Shown: piece after piece, positions 25,595 through 34,735 of the stretch
How positions within the stretch are numbered: position 1 is the first letter of the stretch
Layout of the letters: each line of letters opens with the position of its first letter
Source of the DNA: Deinococcus peraridilitoris DSM 19664
Lineage (GTDB): Bacteria; Deinococcota; Deinococci; Deinococcales; Deinococcaceae
Length of the DNA: 64,000 nt
NCBI RefSeq assembly: GCF_000317835.1
Contig: NC_019793.1
Span: 2,980,501 to 3,044,500, forward strand
Direction of reading: 5' to 3'
Translations under genes and position numbers: made by a program
The notes under the pieces: model-generated
Databases searched by the model: none
Told to the model about the DNA's origin: nothing
Seen by the model: only the letters and a program-made list of their open reading frames with translations

Positions 25595-26827
25595 ATGAGC
25601 CACGGCAAACGCATTGGGTACATCCGCGTCAGCACCCTCGACCAGAACACCGCTCGCCAGCTCGAAGGTGTCCAGGTGGACAAGACCTTTGTGGACAAGA
25701 TAAGCGGCAAGGACACCGCCCGGCCCCAACTCCAGGCACTGCTCGACTTAGCACGCGAAGGAGACAGCGTCCTCGTTCACAGCATGGACCGCCTGGCGAG
25801 GAACCTGGATGACCTCCGCCAACTCTTCACGGCTCTCACCCGGCGCGGCGTTCGCGTCGAGTTCGTCAAGGAGGGCCTGACCTTCACCGGGGAGGACTCG
25901 GCGATGTCGAGGCTGCTGTCGGTCATGAGTGCGTTCGCGGAGTTCAAGCGGGAACTCATCCGCGAGCGTCAGCGAGAAGGCATCGAGGCGGCCAAGAAGA
26001 AGGGCGTGTACAAGGGCCGCAAGAAAGCCCTCACGCCTGCTCAGGCTGAGCAGCTTCGCCAGCGAGTGCAGACCGGGGAAAAGAAAGCCGTCCTGGTACG
26101 GGAGTTCGGCATCAGCAGGGAGGAGGGTGACCAGAAGTTTGGGTCTCCCGCGCTTTACGGGAAGGATTCAGGCAACCAGCAGGACGCGTTTGCGGAGCGA
26201 GTCGAAAGACCCCCGTCCGTAGACCCCCGTCCGTACATCTGCCGCTTGATCAGCTTGATGCGGTTCACTGCGCCCTCGGTCGGGCCATTCGACCAGTCCA
26301 GACGGCACGCCGCTTCCAGCGCCTCCCACTCCCAGTCCAAGCCCCCAGCAAACGCTTTGAGGTGCGTCAAATCACTGGCCTGCACTGCTTCGCGCCAGGC
26401 TGAAGTGCGTCTACGTCGTGGCGAAGTAAGGCTGAGCGAAACGTTTTCCCCAATGCCGCCAGCTGTTCCACTTCCGGAAACGATGCCTTCAACACCCGGA
26501 GCGCTTCGCGTTCAGGCTCCTGCACGCTGCTCGCCTGAAGGCGAGGTTCTTTCCTTAGGATCCCCAGGAACCCGCGGAAGACAGGGCCGCAAGCGAACCC
26601 CGATCGTTCGGCGTCACCTGCCGCTGCACGGTCAGTTGCCCGGATACGTTCCAGGCTTCTGGGATCATCAAGCAAGCCTGAAGGTGACCTGCACGCTCCA
26701 GAGGGGACGTCCACCTACAATCAGTTGCCGCGAGGACAGCCGTGACCTGAAGCCGAACCGGGAAGCTTTCGAACCCCTTCCGCTGCGGGCCCCGAACCTT
26801 GAGCACCCGAACAGTGCGGTGCCCTGA
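25595..26827 (+). CDS. Tn3-type serine resolvase, 3' end replaced by an antisense IS remnant
   Basis: Residues 1-~177 are a serine recombinase: catalytic serine in GYIRVSTLDQN (S13), DKISGKDTARPQL, MDRLARNLDDLR, the E helix FAEFKRELIRERQREGI and a C-terminal HTH (LTPAQAEQLRQRV, KKAVLVREFGISRE). At about 26124 the HTH stops where the usual TLYxYL ending should follow, and the frame continues for 230 more residues through the reverse strand of an ISL3-type transposase remnant without homology to any protein. The gene is thus a truncation with a fortuitous read-through tail. It may still bind DNA poorly, since only the last few HTH residues are lost. A Tn3 transposase is not present. Confidence 0.8.
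   Translation: MSHGKRIGYIRVSTLDQNTARQLEGVQVDKTFVDKISGKDTARPQLQALLDLAREGDSVLVHSMDRLARNLDDLRQLFTALTRRGVRVEFVKEGLTFTGEDSAMSRLLSVMSAFAEFKRELIRERQREGIEAAKKKGVYKGRKKALTPAQAEQLRQRVQTGEKKAVLVREFGISREEGDQKFGSPALYGKDSGNQQDAFAERVERPPSVDPRPYICRLISLMRFTAPSVGPFDQSRRHAASSASHSQSKPPANALRCVKSLACTASRQAEVRLRRGEVRLSETFSPMPPAVPLPETMPSTPGALRVQAPARCSPEGEVLSLGSPGTRGRQGRKRTPIVRRHLPLHGQLPGYVPGFWDHQASLKVTCTLQRGRPPTISCREDSRDLKPNREAFEPLPLRAPNLEHPNSAVP
26168..26720 (-). pseudogene. ISL3-family transposase remnant (C-terminal part)
   Basis: On the minus strand the end of an ISL3-type DDE transposase can be read in pieces: FLGILRKEP, EVEQLAALGKTFRSALL, WREAVQASDLTHLKAFA, WSNGPTEGAVNRIKLIK, RQMYGRG, then FDSLRKRVLLVA and stop at 26168. 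The conserved WSNGPTEG-KLIKRQMYGR stretch is diagnostic. The frame is broken at least twice: a one-base deletion near 26400 (before WREAV) and a perfect 14-bp tandem duplication at 26207-26234 after MYGRG. The N-terminal half is missing. The upstream boundary is approximate. Confidence 0.75.
26207..26234. repeat. Perfect 14-bp tandem duplication
   Basis: AGACCCCCGTCCGT occurs twice head to tail. Removing one copy restores the transposase reading RQMYGRGSFDSLRKRVLLVA-stop on the minus strand, which shows it is a secondary duplication. Confidence 0.9.
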
Positions 26828-26846
26828 CGACAGCTGAAGGAGTGCC

Positions 26847-27959
26847 ATGAAGAGAATTTCGCCTGTGCTTCTTGTCGGAGTCCTGGCCGCCTGCGGAACC
26901 GGCTTGCCTGGCTCCAGCCAATCGCCACCTCCCGCCGATACTTCTCCTCCACAAGTGAGCCTCAGTGCCAGCAGCGCCGTCTTCACAGCTCCTGGAACGT
27001 TGATCCTGACCGCAGCGGCCAGCGATCCCAGCGGTATTCGGCAGGTGAACTTTTATCAGGGAACCACCCTGATTCACACGGACCAGGTCCGGCCTTACGA
27101 AACGTCGGTGGATATTCAGGACGTCTCACGGAACGGCGCTTACACTTTTCGCGCAGAGGCGGTCGACACCGCCGGAAACAAGGCGAACAACAGCGTTGTG
27201 GTGACCGTAGGTGCAGGGACTGGGCCGGGGAACGATACCATTCCGCCTCAGGCCACGATGATCGTGAATCAGCTGAAATTCACCAGCCCGGGTGAGCTGA
27301 AGCTGCAAGTCACGGCCAGTGATGCCAGCGGCATTGCGAGCGTACAGTTCTACGAAGAGGAGAGGTTGCTGTACGAAACGACCGACGAACCCTACGAGAC
27401 GACCATCCAAATCCGGGACGCCTCGCAGAACGGTGAGCACACCTACCGCGCCTGGGTGATGGACACCCAGGGGAACGCAGCCGAGGTCAAGACGACCATT
27501 GCCGTCGAACTTCCCGGCGAGGTGACTTCACCGGACTTCGACGTCGCCATGTTCCAGAAAGATTGGGAATGGGGAGTCAGTCACGAGAGGAACGACTTCG
27601 GCGGCAACGTTACCTGGACAGGGAGCGCTCAACAAGGCACCGTCACCACGGTGAGCGGCACCCACGGCCCCGACTGTTTTGCCAATACGGTGCAGCCCTG
27701 TGGCGGCGAAGTGACGGTGCATTACGACAGTGCCAGCAAGACCTTGCGAGTGGATCTCCGGGCCAACGTGGAAATCTGCGGTCCCGGTGGTGGTAGCGAT
27801 CCGGACTGCACGCAGGGGTACACCACCTGGCTGGACGGCACGGACAGCGATGGAAAGGTCACGCGTGTCGATGGCCAGCTGACCATCGAGGGTCAGGCCA
27901 CCCTGGCGGTCAGGCGCAGTCCTACCGGAAACAGTTTCTTTTTGCGACAGAAACCCTGA
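26847..27959 (+). CDS. Lipoprotein with two Ig-like repeats
   Basis: 370 residues. The signal peptide ends in lipobox VLAAC (cysteine at about residue 17). Two repeats of about 95 residues follow: each has a proline-rich entry (DTSPPQVSLSA; DTIPPQATMIV), a conserved F-T-PG-L strand, ASDPSGI/ASDASGI and a Y-FRAEAVDTAGN / YRAWVMDTQGN strand, the pattern of bacterial Ig-like (Big/Ig_7-type) domains. The last ~140 residues form a separate cysteine-containing domain (four cysteines, CFANTVQPCGG, CGPGGGSDPDC) I do not recognise. AAGGAG precedes the ATG. Probably surface exposed; ligand unknown. Confidence 0.85.
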   Translation: MKRISPVLLVGVLAACGTGLPGSSQSPPPADTSPPQVSLSASSAVFTAPGTLILTAAASDPSGIRQVNFYQGTTLIHTDQVRPYETSVDIQDVSRNGAYTFRAEAVDTAGNKANNSVVVTVGAGTGPGNDTIPPQATMIVNQLKFTSPGELKLQVTASDASGIASVQFYEEERLLYETTDEPYETTIQIRDASQNGEHTYRAWVMDTQGNAAEVKTTIAVELPGEVTSPDFDVAMFQKDWEWGVSHERNDFGGNVTWTGSAQQGTVTTVSGTHGPDCFANTVQPCGGEVTVHYDSASKTLRVDLRANVEICGPGGGSDPDCTQGYTTWLDGTDSDGKVTRVDGQLTIEGQATLAVRRSPTGNSFFLRQKP

Positions 27960-28012
27960 CTCTGTGACTGCCCGGCAGCAGTGCAGGCGTGTTCGGAAGG
28001 CAAGCTGAGGGC

Positions 28013-30415
28013 TCAGTCGGCCGCTCGGCCTCCCCCGGACAAGCCGAGCACCTCTTGCGCCTGCGCGGCGGGCAGGGGGCGCATCAGGTAGTAGCCCTGG
28101 GCAAAATTACATTCCAGTGACTGCAGCATGTCCCACTGGGCCTGGGTTTCGACGCCTTCGGCGATCACCTGCAGTCCCAGGCCCTGAGCGAGCTTGACGG
28201 CCGCTTCGATCAGCAGGTGCGAACGCCTTGCGCCGCCTTCGGCGCTCAGTTGAGTCTGCACGAACGAGCGGTCGATTTTCAGGTCGTCGAAGGGCAGGCG
28301 TTGCAGCAGGCTTAGGCTGGAGTGGCCGGTGCCGAAGTCGTCCATGGCCAGGCGAACACCGAGCGCGCGGAGCTGTTTCAACTGGGTCATGGCCCGCTCC
28401 ACGTTGCCCATGACCAGACTTTCGGTGAGTTCCAGCGTGAGCCGTGAGGGCGCCAGGCCGCTCAGATGCAGCGCCTGCCGGACGCTGCCCACGAAATTGG
28501 GTTGCTCGAACTGGAGCGGTGAGACGTTCACCGAAATTCCGGGGGCAAGTTGACACCCGCTCCAGGCGGCGGCCTGCAGGCAGGCTTCGCGCAGCACCCA
28601 TTCGCCGATGGGCACGATCAGACCCGAATCCTCGGCCAGTGGAATGAACGCACCAGGAGGCACCAGGCCCCGCACAGGGTGTTGCCAGCGCACCAGTGCC
28701 TCGAAGCCGACCAGGGCGCCACTTTGCACGTCGAACTGTCCCTGGTAGTGCAGGACCAGCTGCCTTTCTCGCAGCGCGCCGCGCAGCTCGCGCTCCAGTT
28801 CGAGGCGTTCGAGTTCCCCTTCGGCCATGGTGCGCTCGAATCGGCGAACGACGCCTCGACCTTCACGCTTGGCGCGGTACATCGCAATGTCGGCGTGACG
28901 TTGCAAGGTTTCGACGTCGTGGCCGTCGCCGGGTGCCAGCGCGATGCCTACCGAGGCGGTGACGTGCAGCTCACGTCCCTGTAGTTCGAACGGTGCCGCG
29001 AGTGACGTCAGCAGCTTGCGGGCCACCCGCTCGGCGTTTTCCGCATTGCGGACCTGGTGCAGCAGCACGGTGAACTCGTCACCGCCCATGCGGGCCACTA
29101 GGTCGGCGCCGCGCACGCTGGCGCACAGCCTCATGGCGACCTGCTGCAGCAACTCGTCTCCTACCGCGTGCCCCAGGCTGTCGTTGATCTGTTTGAAACG
29201 GTCAAGGTCCACGAACAGAACGGCTTGCTGGCCGTTCTGACCAAGAAGCAGACGCCGCAGTTCCTGCTGAAAATACGCACGGTTGGCCAGTCCGGTCAGC
29301 GGATCATGCATTGCCTGATGCGACAGGTGACGCTGTGCTTCCTGCAGGGCCAGGTTCATCTGCGCGAGCTCGACATTGCGCAGACGCTCGACCTCGGCTT
29401 CCCGTTTGAGCAGCTCGACGCGGACTTGTGCGGAAAGTGCGCGGGTTTTATGGTCGGCATCGCGGGCGTGCACAATACGTTCCAGCTGATGGTGGGCGCG
29501 GGCGTGTTCGAGCGCGCCCACCAGGTCGCCTTGCGCTTCAAGGACCCGCGACAGCCACTCGTGAATCTGGGCCGCCTGGGTTTTGGTGCCGATTTCCTGG
29601 GCCAGCTTCAGGGCGTCTGCCAGTTCGGTGGTCGCGCCTGAAACGTCGTTCAGTGCGAAGCGCGCCGCGCCGCGAACCATCATCACCTGACAGATATAGT
29701 CACGGTCGCCGATGTCATGCATGTGTGGCAGCACGTCCTGGCATTCCTGCAGGGCCTCGCCCGCACGTCCAAGCTCCAGCAGGTTACGCGCCCGGTAGGT
29801 TCGAATCACTCCCTCGTACTGTCTGAGGCCAAGCTCGCGGACCCGTTCGAGGGCTTCCTGGCTCAGTGCGAATGACTCGGCAAAGCGGCCCAGTTTGAAG
29901 TAGTCCATGACGGCGCTGCTCATGGTGGCGGCCTCATAGATCGGGTGGCCTGACGAGCGCGCGCTGGTCATGGCGTCAAGGTGCAGTGTCAGGGCCTGTT
30001 CGGGTTCGTCGAGTTCGGCGTGAATGGCGGCAATATTGGAAACGGCACGAATCCGGCCCCACTCGTCGCCGAGCTCCTGCGCGAGACGCAGGCTCTCCAG
30101 AAAAAACTCCATTGCCTCGCCGTAATCACCAGTTTTTTGATGGGCCAGGCCCATGCCGTTCAGACAGCGTGCTTCCAGGGCGTGGGCACCGATGCTGCGT
30201 GCCTGCGCGAGCGCTTCGGTGAAGCCGGAGCGCGCCGCCGGGTAATCGGCCATGAAAAAGTCACAGCCGGCCAGCAGGCAGGTGGCCGTTACCAGCGAAT
30301 GTTGGTCGCCATTGATCTCAGCAGCGCCGCGCACGCCGTGCAGCAGCTCACGTGCACGGCGTGGATCGCTGAGAACCAGCGGTTCGGCTTGCTCTAATAA
30401 GGCAGCAGTTTCCAC
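28013..30415 (-). CDS. TPR-GGDEF-EAL protein (cyclic di-GMP turnover)
   Basis: 800 residues in three parts. Residues 1-~330 are tetratricopeptide-type helical repeats (GLAHQKTGDYGEAMEFFLES and similar), a likely protein-protein sensor. A coiled segment leads to a GGDEF diguanylate cyclase domain with an intact signature (ARMGGDEFTVLL, about residue 440). An EAL phosphodiesterase domain follows with VGFEALVRWQHP (about 568) and later DDFGTGHSSL and EGVET motifs. Both catalytic signatures look intact, so it may make or break cyclic di-GMP. There is no membrane segment. The GTG start has AAAGAGG just upstream and a TAGACT box before it. Confidence 0.92.
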   Translation of the reverse strand: METAALLEQAEPLVLSDPRRARELLHGVRGAAEINGDQHSLVTATCLLAGCDFFMADYPAARSGFTEALAQARSIGAHALEARCLNGMGLAHQKTGDYGEAMEFFLESLRLAQELGDEWGRIRAVSNIAAIHAELDEPEQALTLHLDAMTSARSSGHPIYEAATMSSAVMDYFKLGRFAESFALSQEALERVRELGLRQYEGVIRTYRARNLLELGRAGEALQECQDVLPHMHDIGDRDYICQVMMVRGAARFALNDVSGATTELADALKLAQEIGTKTQAAQIHEWLSRVLEAQGDLVGALEHARAHHQLERIVHARDADHKTRALSAQVRVELLKREAEVERLRNVELAQMNLALQEAQRHLSHQAMHDPLTGLANRAYFQQELRRLLLGQNGQQAVLFVDLDRFKQINDSLGHAVGDELLQQVAMRLCASVRGADLVARMGGDEFTVLLHQVRNAENAERVARKLLTSLAAPFELQGRELHVTASVGIALAPGDGHDVETLQRHADIAMYRAKREGRGVVRRFERTMAEGELERLELERELRGALRERQLVLHYQGQFDVQSGALVGFEALVRWQHPVRGLVPPGAFIPLAEDSGLIVPIGEWVLREACLQAAAWSGCQLAPGISVNVSPLQFEQPNFVGSVRQALHLSGLAPSRLTLELTESLVMGNVERAMTQLKQLRALGVRLAMDDFGTGHSSLSLLQRLPFDDLKIDRSFVQTQLSAEGGARRSHLLIEAAVKLAQGLGLQVIAEGVETQAQWDMLQSLECNFAQGYYLMRPLPAAQAQEVLGLSGGGRAAD

Positions 30416-30574
30416 GACCTCTTTAGTCTATGTTTGACTTTCTGTCATAAATCTTTCACCCCTGGGTTTGTCCGGTGACCTGCCAACGGGCAAGCTCCCG
30501 AGACTGCGACACGTTGTGGTGTTGCCTGGTGTGCTTGCCCATTTCCACCCGGCTTCAGGCGGTTTCTGTCTGGC

Positions 30575-31828
30575 ATGCTGGACATGACGATGAACACTTC
30601 TCAAGGCACCACCGGGCACCCGCCGCAACCACGCCTGCGCCTGCGTGTCTCGGCCCCGGCGCAGGCGCGTTTGCGCGCCGGACATCCCTGGCTTTACTCC
30701 GACAGTATCCGTGAACAGAATCGGCCCGGCGAACTGGGCGAATTGGGCGTGGTGTTCGACCGTCAGGACCGCTTTCTGGCCATCGGCCTGTTCGACCCCA
30801 CCTCACCGCTGCGCCTGCGGGTGCTGCACGCGGGCAGGCCGCAGACCATCGACGCCGAGTGGTGGTCGAGGCACCTGGAAGCGGCCCTGCAGCGGCGTGA
30901 AAGTCTGTTCGACGAAGCCACCGACGGCTACCGGCTGCTGAACGGTGAAAGTGACGGCTGGCCGGGCCTGGTGCTTGACCGCTATGCGGACACGCTGGTG
31001 CTCAAGGTCTACACGGCCGCGTGGTTTGCCCATTGGCCGACCGTGCGCGCGCTGCTGGGGGCGCGCTTTCCGGCGGCGCGGCTGGTGTTGCGGCTCAGCC
31101 GTAACATTCAGGACCTGGCCCGCGAGCAGTTCGGCCTGCACGATGGCATGCTGCTGCAAGGCAACGTCCCGGAGGGGCCGCTGCTTTTTCGCGAATCGGG
31201 CATTCTCTTCGAAGCCGAGGTGCTGCGCGGTCAAAAGACCGGCTTTTTTCTGGACCAGCGTCACAATCGCCGTCTGGTGGAAGAGCTGTCCGCCGGTCGG
31301 CGCGTCCTGAATGCCTTCAGCTTTTCCGGCGGGTTCTCGCTGTACGCCGCGCGCGGCGGCGCGTCCTCGGTGGTGAGCCTGGATATCAGCGCGCACGCCC
31401 TCGCGAGTGCCAGGCGCAACTTCGCCCTCAACGCGAGCGACGCGCGGATTGCAGCCTGTCATCACCAGACGGTGCAGGCCGACGTGTTCGAGTGGTTGCA
31501 AGACGCAAATGCGAATGACCCTTTCGACCTGATCGTTCTGGACCCGCCTTCCCTGGCCAAACGCGAGGACGAACGTCTACAGGCCATTCGGGCTTATGAA
31601 CGGCTGGTCGAGGGTGCGCTGCGCCGCTTGAACAGGGGGGGCGTGCTGCTGGCGGCGTCGTGCTCCGCGCATGTCTCCCCAGAGGAATTTTTCGATGCCG
31701 TACGCCGCTCTGCCGCTCGCTCCGGGCGAAGGTACACCGAGCTGCGCACGACCGGGCACGCTCCGGATCACCCGGCGACTTTTCGGGAAGCGCACTACCT
31801 CAAAGCCATTTACCTGGAATTTTCCTGA
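30575..31828 (+). CDS. Class I SAM-dependent rRNA methyltransferase, RlmI-like
   Basis: 417 residues. An N-terminal PUA-like domain ([39 protein letters not shown]) precedes an RlmI-type Rossmann methyltransferase: [29 protein letters not shown] (SAM loop), SLDISAHAL and the LDPPSLAKR active-site motif. RlmI makes 5-methylcytosine in 23S rRNA; the family assignment is firm, the exact target is inferred. Three ATG codons lie within 15 bases (30575, 30584, 30590) and I cannot choose between them; the first is given. Confidence 0.88.
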   Translation: MLDMTMNTSQGTTGHPPQPRLRLRVSAPAQARLRAGHPWLYSDSIREQNRPGELGELGVVFDRQDRFLAIGLFDPTSPLRLRVLHAGRPQTIDAEWWSRHLEAALQRRESLFDEATDGYRLLNGESDGWPGLVLDRYADTLVLKVYTAAWFAHWPTVRALLGARFPAARLVLRLSRNIQDLAREQFGLHDGMLLQGNVPEGPLLFRESGILFEAEVLRGQKTGFFLDQRHNRRLVEELSAGRRVLNAFSFSGGFSLYAARGGASSVVSLDISAHALASARRNFALNASDARIAACHHQTVQADVFEWLQDANANDPFDLIVLDPPSLAKREDERLQAIRAYERLVEGALRRLNRGGVLLAASCSAHVSPEEFFDAVRRSAARSGRRYTELRTTGHAPDHPATFREAHYLKAIYLEFS

Positions 31829-31926
31829 AGCGTCCGGTGGCCTGTCGAGTGCAGTACGCGCCGCCTCGGGAGACGACTCCGGGTAAACGATGAAGTGGAC
31901 CTTCACCATCGAAAGGTCACCCTCGC

Positions 31927-31932
31927 TAGTCT
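31927..31932 (+). promoter_or_regulatory. -10 box of a leaderless promoter
   Basis: TAGTCT ends 6 bases before the GTG at 31939 and supports that small gene. Confidence 0.55.
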
Positions 31933-31938
31933 GGCGGT

Positions 31939-32127
31939 GTGTACAAGGTCTATGTCAAAGCAGGCGACACCTTCGCTCCGGATGCCGAACACCAAAGTTA
32001 CCGGGAGGCGCTAGAAGCCTGCGCGATGCCCCACGGCATGACCCGCTACCTTGTCGAGAACGAGAACCGCATCGAGGTCAAGAACCAGAACGGCGAGACG
32101 CACTATCTCATCCTCATCGAGGAATGA
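31939..32127 (+). CDS. Small conserved-looking protein, 62 residues
   Basis: The product (YKVYVKAGDTFAPD, YREALEACAMPHGM, RIEVKNQNGETHYLILIEE) looks like a compact alpha/beta protein, acidic overall, with no membrane segment. It has a well-placed leaderless promoter, a GTG start and core-like codon use, which argue for a real gene. I do not recognise its function. Confidence 0.65.
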   Translation: MYKVYVKAGDTFAPDAEHQSYREALEACAMPHGMTRYLVENENRIEVKNQNGETHYLILIEE

Positions 32128-32215
32128 GGCTTCCGGGGCTGTACGCGACTGACTGGCACAGGACAGCACCCGAATCAGGTCGATTGGGCAGCGTTGGACG
32201 GGTGGCCCGGGCTGC

Positions 32216-33064
32216 TCAGCGACTGCCCGACAGCTCGATGAACATCACCAGCCGGGCTCCCTGAACCTGGGACAGACAGGTAAAGCTGGCGCGTGAGGAC
32301 TGTCCCTGTACCTCCAGATCAGCGCTGCTGCGCACGCTGTAGACGTTTTCGGGATGCACGAAGACGAATGGACGCGCGGCAAAGGTCGGGGCGCCGCTTC
32401 CCAGTTGCTTGGCCACGCCGGACTGGCAGGCCCGCACGACCGTCTCGACGCTGAGGCTCTGCGGATCGACGTCCTCCTGAAAGTTCGAGCGCTCCAGGGC
32501 GTCGGTGCGGGAAGGCACATCGCTCTGGATGACGTAGGCACCCGCAGAGCGCGCCGGACCCGTGGTTGCCGGAGCCGGCGCACTGACCACGGGCGCGGCC
32601 GTCGCGGTGACCGCCGGTGCGGGCACTGGCTGAACTTCAGGTGTGGCCGGGGCGGGGCTGCTGACCGCAGGGCGCAGCGGGCGTACGGTGACCTGCGATT
32701 TGACAGGCTGAACGTTGACGGTCTGGGCCAGATGGCCTGACACGCCGAGCAGGCGCGCCAGATCGGTGTGCGGAGCGAGCAGTGTGCCCTTGGCGTATCC
32801 CACGACCTTGCTCAGCGTGACCCGGCGTCCGTCGAGATACGCGGTGGCCGAATTGTTGAGCAGCTTGAGCGATCTGCCCCGCAGGGTAATGATCCATTGC
32901 TTGTCTCCGCTCTTTCCGCTGATCTTGCCGCCATACGCCTGCGCAAAATTGAAGGGATTGACGTACTGTACGCTGTTCACGGTATACAGCAGGGGTTGGG
33001 TCGACTCGGCGCCGGCCAAGGACAACCCGGCGCTCAGGAGCGCCAACACAAAAAGCCTTTTCAT
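32216..33064 (-). CDS. Secreted protein with copper-amine-oxidase-N-like domain
   Basis: 282 residues with a typical signal peptide (MKRLFVLALLSAGLSLAGA). Residues ~25-125 resemble the amine-oxidase N-terminal type fold used in cell-wall proteins (GRSLKLLNNSATAYLDGRRV, KGTLLAPHTDLARLLGV). A proline/alanine-rich linker (~130-175) follows, then a ~100-residue C-terminal domain of unknown type with two cysteines (VVRACQSG and FTCLSQ), maybe a disulfide. It is leftward and faces the small gene at 31939; function unknown, envelope location likely. Confidence 0.72.
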   Translation of the reverse strand: MKRLFVLALLSAGLSLAGAESTQPLLYTVNSVQYVNPFNFAQAYGGKISGKSGDKQWIITLRGRSLKLLNNSATAYLDGRRVTLSKVVGYAKGTLLAPHTDLARLLGVSGHLAQTVNVQPVKSQVTVRPLRPAVSSPAPATPEVQPVPAPAVTATAAPVVSAPAPATTGPARSAGAYVIQSDVPSRTDALERSNFQEDVDPQSLSVETVVRACQSGVAKQLGSGAPTFAARPFVFVHPENVYSVRSSADLEVQGQSSRASFTCLSQVQGARLVMFIELSGSR

Positions 33065-33188
33065 GAAAAAAGCCTACAAGTTGGCATTTATCCGGGCGGC
33101 GCAAAGTTGGCATGACTGCAGAGCAGGAGACCAGACGGCAAAGTTGCCACTCCGGACAGGACGCCTCAGGCCAGGCGTCCGGAAGAAT

Positions 33189-34307
33189 TCAGCGCCCCGG
33201 CTGTTCACCCTCGCCATCCGGCGGCGAGGACCGCTGGAGTACCCTGGCGTTTTCAAGGTGCAGAACGCGCTGCGGAAAGGGAATCTCGATGCCGGCAGCG
33301 TCCAGCGTCCGCTTGGTGGCCTCGAGCACCCGCTGCTGAATCAGCGGGCGCCGTGCGATGCTGTCCTGGGCAATCCAGTAGATCAGATCCAGCTGCACAC
33401 TGGACTCGCCCAGTTCGACGACCGCGACGCGAGGCGCCGGATCGGACAGCACCAGTTCTTCTTTTTGGAGCACCTGCATGATCACCTCGCGTCCCCGGTC
33501 GAGGTCGGCGCGGTAACTGACCCCCAGAGAGGAACGAACGCGCAGTGGTCCGCCGGCCGATAAGTTGACCACGTCGTTCCCGGCAACCTTGCTGTTGGGA
33601 ATGCTGATGTATTCGTTGTCGCGGGTTCGCAGGCGTGTGGTTCTCAGGGTAAGGCGCTGTACCTGCCCTTCCCACGAGCCCACCCGAATCCAGTCGCCGA
33701 TGGTGAAGGGACGGTCGAGCAGCAGCGTGATCCCCGAAATCAGATTTGACAGCAGGTCCTGGGCCGCGAAGCCCAGGGCGACTCCGGCGATCCCCAGACC
33801 GCCCAGAATCGGCAGCAGATTGATGCCGAACTGCTGAAAGACCAGATAAAGCCCCACGGCAATCCAGACTGCCCGCGCGACGTTCAGGGTCAGCAGGGCC
33901 AGGCTGGCGTCGAGGGCGAAGTGCCCCGAGGCGCGGGCCAGCAGGCTGCGCAGCAGGGCCCAGCCGAAGTACAGCAGCAGGATGATCAGGTAGACCCGCA
34001 GCAGCGTCACGCTGATCTCGGACGGCAGGGGATACAGGCTGCTGGCCGTGATCAGAAACAGCGTGAGGCAGGTCAGCCGCAGCGCCGTGTCGAGGGCGTG
34101 CAGCCAGGCTGGACCAGCTCGGACACGTTTCGAGAGGGAGCGCAGGCCGGCTCTCAGCAGCCGGTAAAGCAGGCTGAACGCAAGGGCGAGCACAACCGTG
34201 GACAGCAGCCGCGCTCCCCAGAGAGGAACGATGTCCTGCACGAGCGCCCACGCCAGGCGGCCCTGTTCGGCCAGCACCGTCAGTCCGGGCATGTCATGGA
34301 GGCTCAT
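33189..34307 (-). CDS. Mechanosensitive ion channel, MscS family
   Basis: 372 residues. Three or more membrane segments (about 30-50, 72-92, 100-120, 145-160) precede the MscS pore helix and beta domain: ILGGLGIAGVALGFAAQDLL is the TM3 glycine/alanine packing pattern, DRPFTIGDWIRVGSWEGQV and IPNSKVAGNDVVNLS open the beta domain, and the C-terminal alpha/beta domain follows. It relieves turgor during osmotic downshift. There are extra N-terminal helices compared with E. coli MscS. Confidence 0.92.
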   Translation of the reverse strand: MSLHDMPGLTVLAEQGRLAWALVQDIVPLWGARLLSTVVLALAFSLLYRLLRAGLRSLSKRVRAGPAWLHALDTALRLTCLTLFLITASSLYPLPSEISVTLLRVYLIILLLYFGWALLRSLLARASGHFALDASLALLTLNVARAVWIAVGLYLVFQQFGINLLPILGGLGIAGVALGFAAQDLLSNLISGITLLLDRPFTIGDWIRVGSWEGQVQRLTLRTTRLRTRDNEYISIPNSKVAGNDVVNLSAGGPLRVRSSLGVSYRADLDRGREVIMQVLQKEELVLSDPAPRVAVVELGESSVQLDLIYWIAQDSIARRPLIQQRVLEATKRTLDAAGIEIPFPQRVLHLENARVLQRSSPPDGEGEQPGR

Positions 34308-34458
34308 TGCGAAACAGTCTAGAACGAAGTGCCGTCATACCGGCTGGGCTGGGGGGATTGATAAACCCACCACAGGGCGTCAGGCGCAGCAGCCCGCACA
34401 CCGAACCCACTCAGCGCGTCCCGGACGGATTCGGCACGGTCAGCTTCGTGTGGGGCGG

Positions 34459-34734
34459 TCAGCCGGGTGGGCGGCCGGCCGCCGTAATTTCCTGACCGAT
34501 TTCCTGACCGAGTGACTCAATTACCTGAAAAGACCAGCTTCGCGCACCTTCCACCTCAAGAGCAGGTGGATCGACAGACCATCGGGATTGCAGCAGGGCA
34601 AGCTTCGGCTGTGCCGGGGACACGAGCAGCTCGCCTCCCTCAAAGCCCGGCAGGGTCGCACAATGGGCAAGGAGAGGACGCAACGTGTGCAGCGCGTCCT
34701 CTCCCTGGAGTTCGGTGTACAGCACGAAACGCAC
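34459..34734 (-). CDS. Small antibiotic-biosynthesis-monooxygenase-like (ABM) protein
   Basis: 91 residues with a ferredoxin-like alpha/beta pattern (RFVLYTELQGEDALHTL, FEGGELLVSP, LALLQSRWS) that fits the dimeric ABM/EthD fold. The GTG at 34734 begins one base after the stop of the CRP/FNR-type gene, so they form an operon. Such small proteins take part in haem, quinone or aldehyde chemistry, but no specific function can be assigned. Confidence 0.55.
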   Translation of the reverse strand: MRFVLYTELQGEDALHTLRPLLAHCATLPGFEGGELLVSPAQPKLALLQSRWSVDPPALEVEGARSWSFQVIESLGQEIGQEITAAGRPPG

Positions 34735-34735
34735 T

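Noticed and set aside
26207..26234. A CRISPR-like or VNTR repeat
   Set aside because: Only two units directly adjacent, inside a pseudogene; no spacers and no cas genes in the window.
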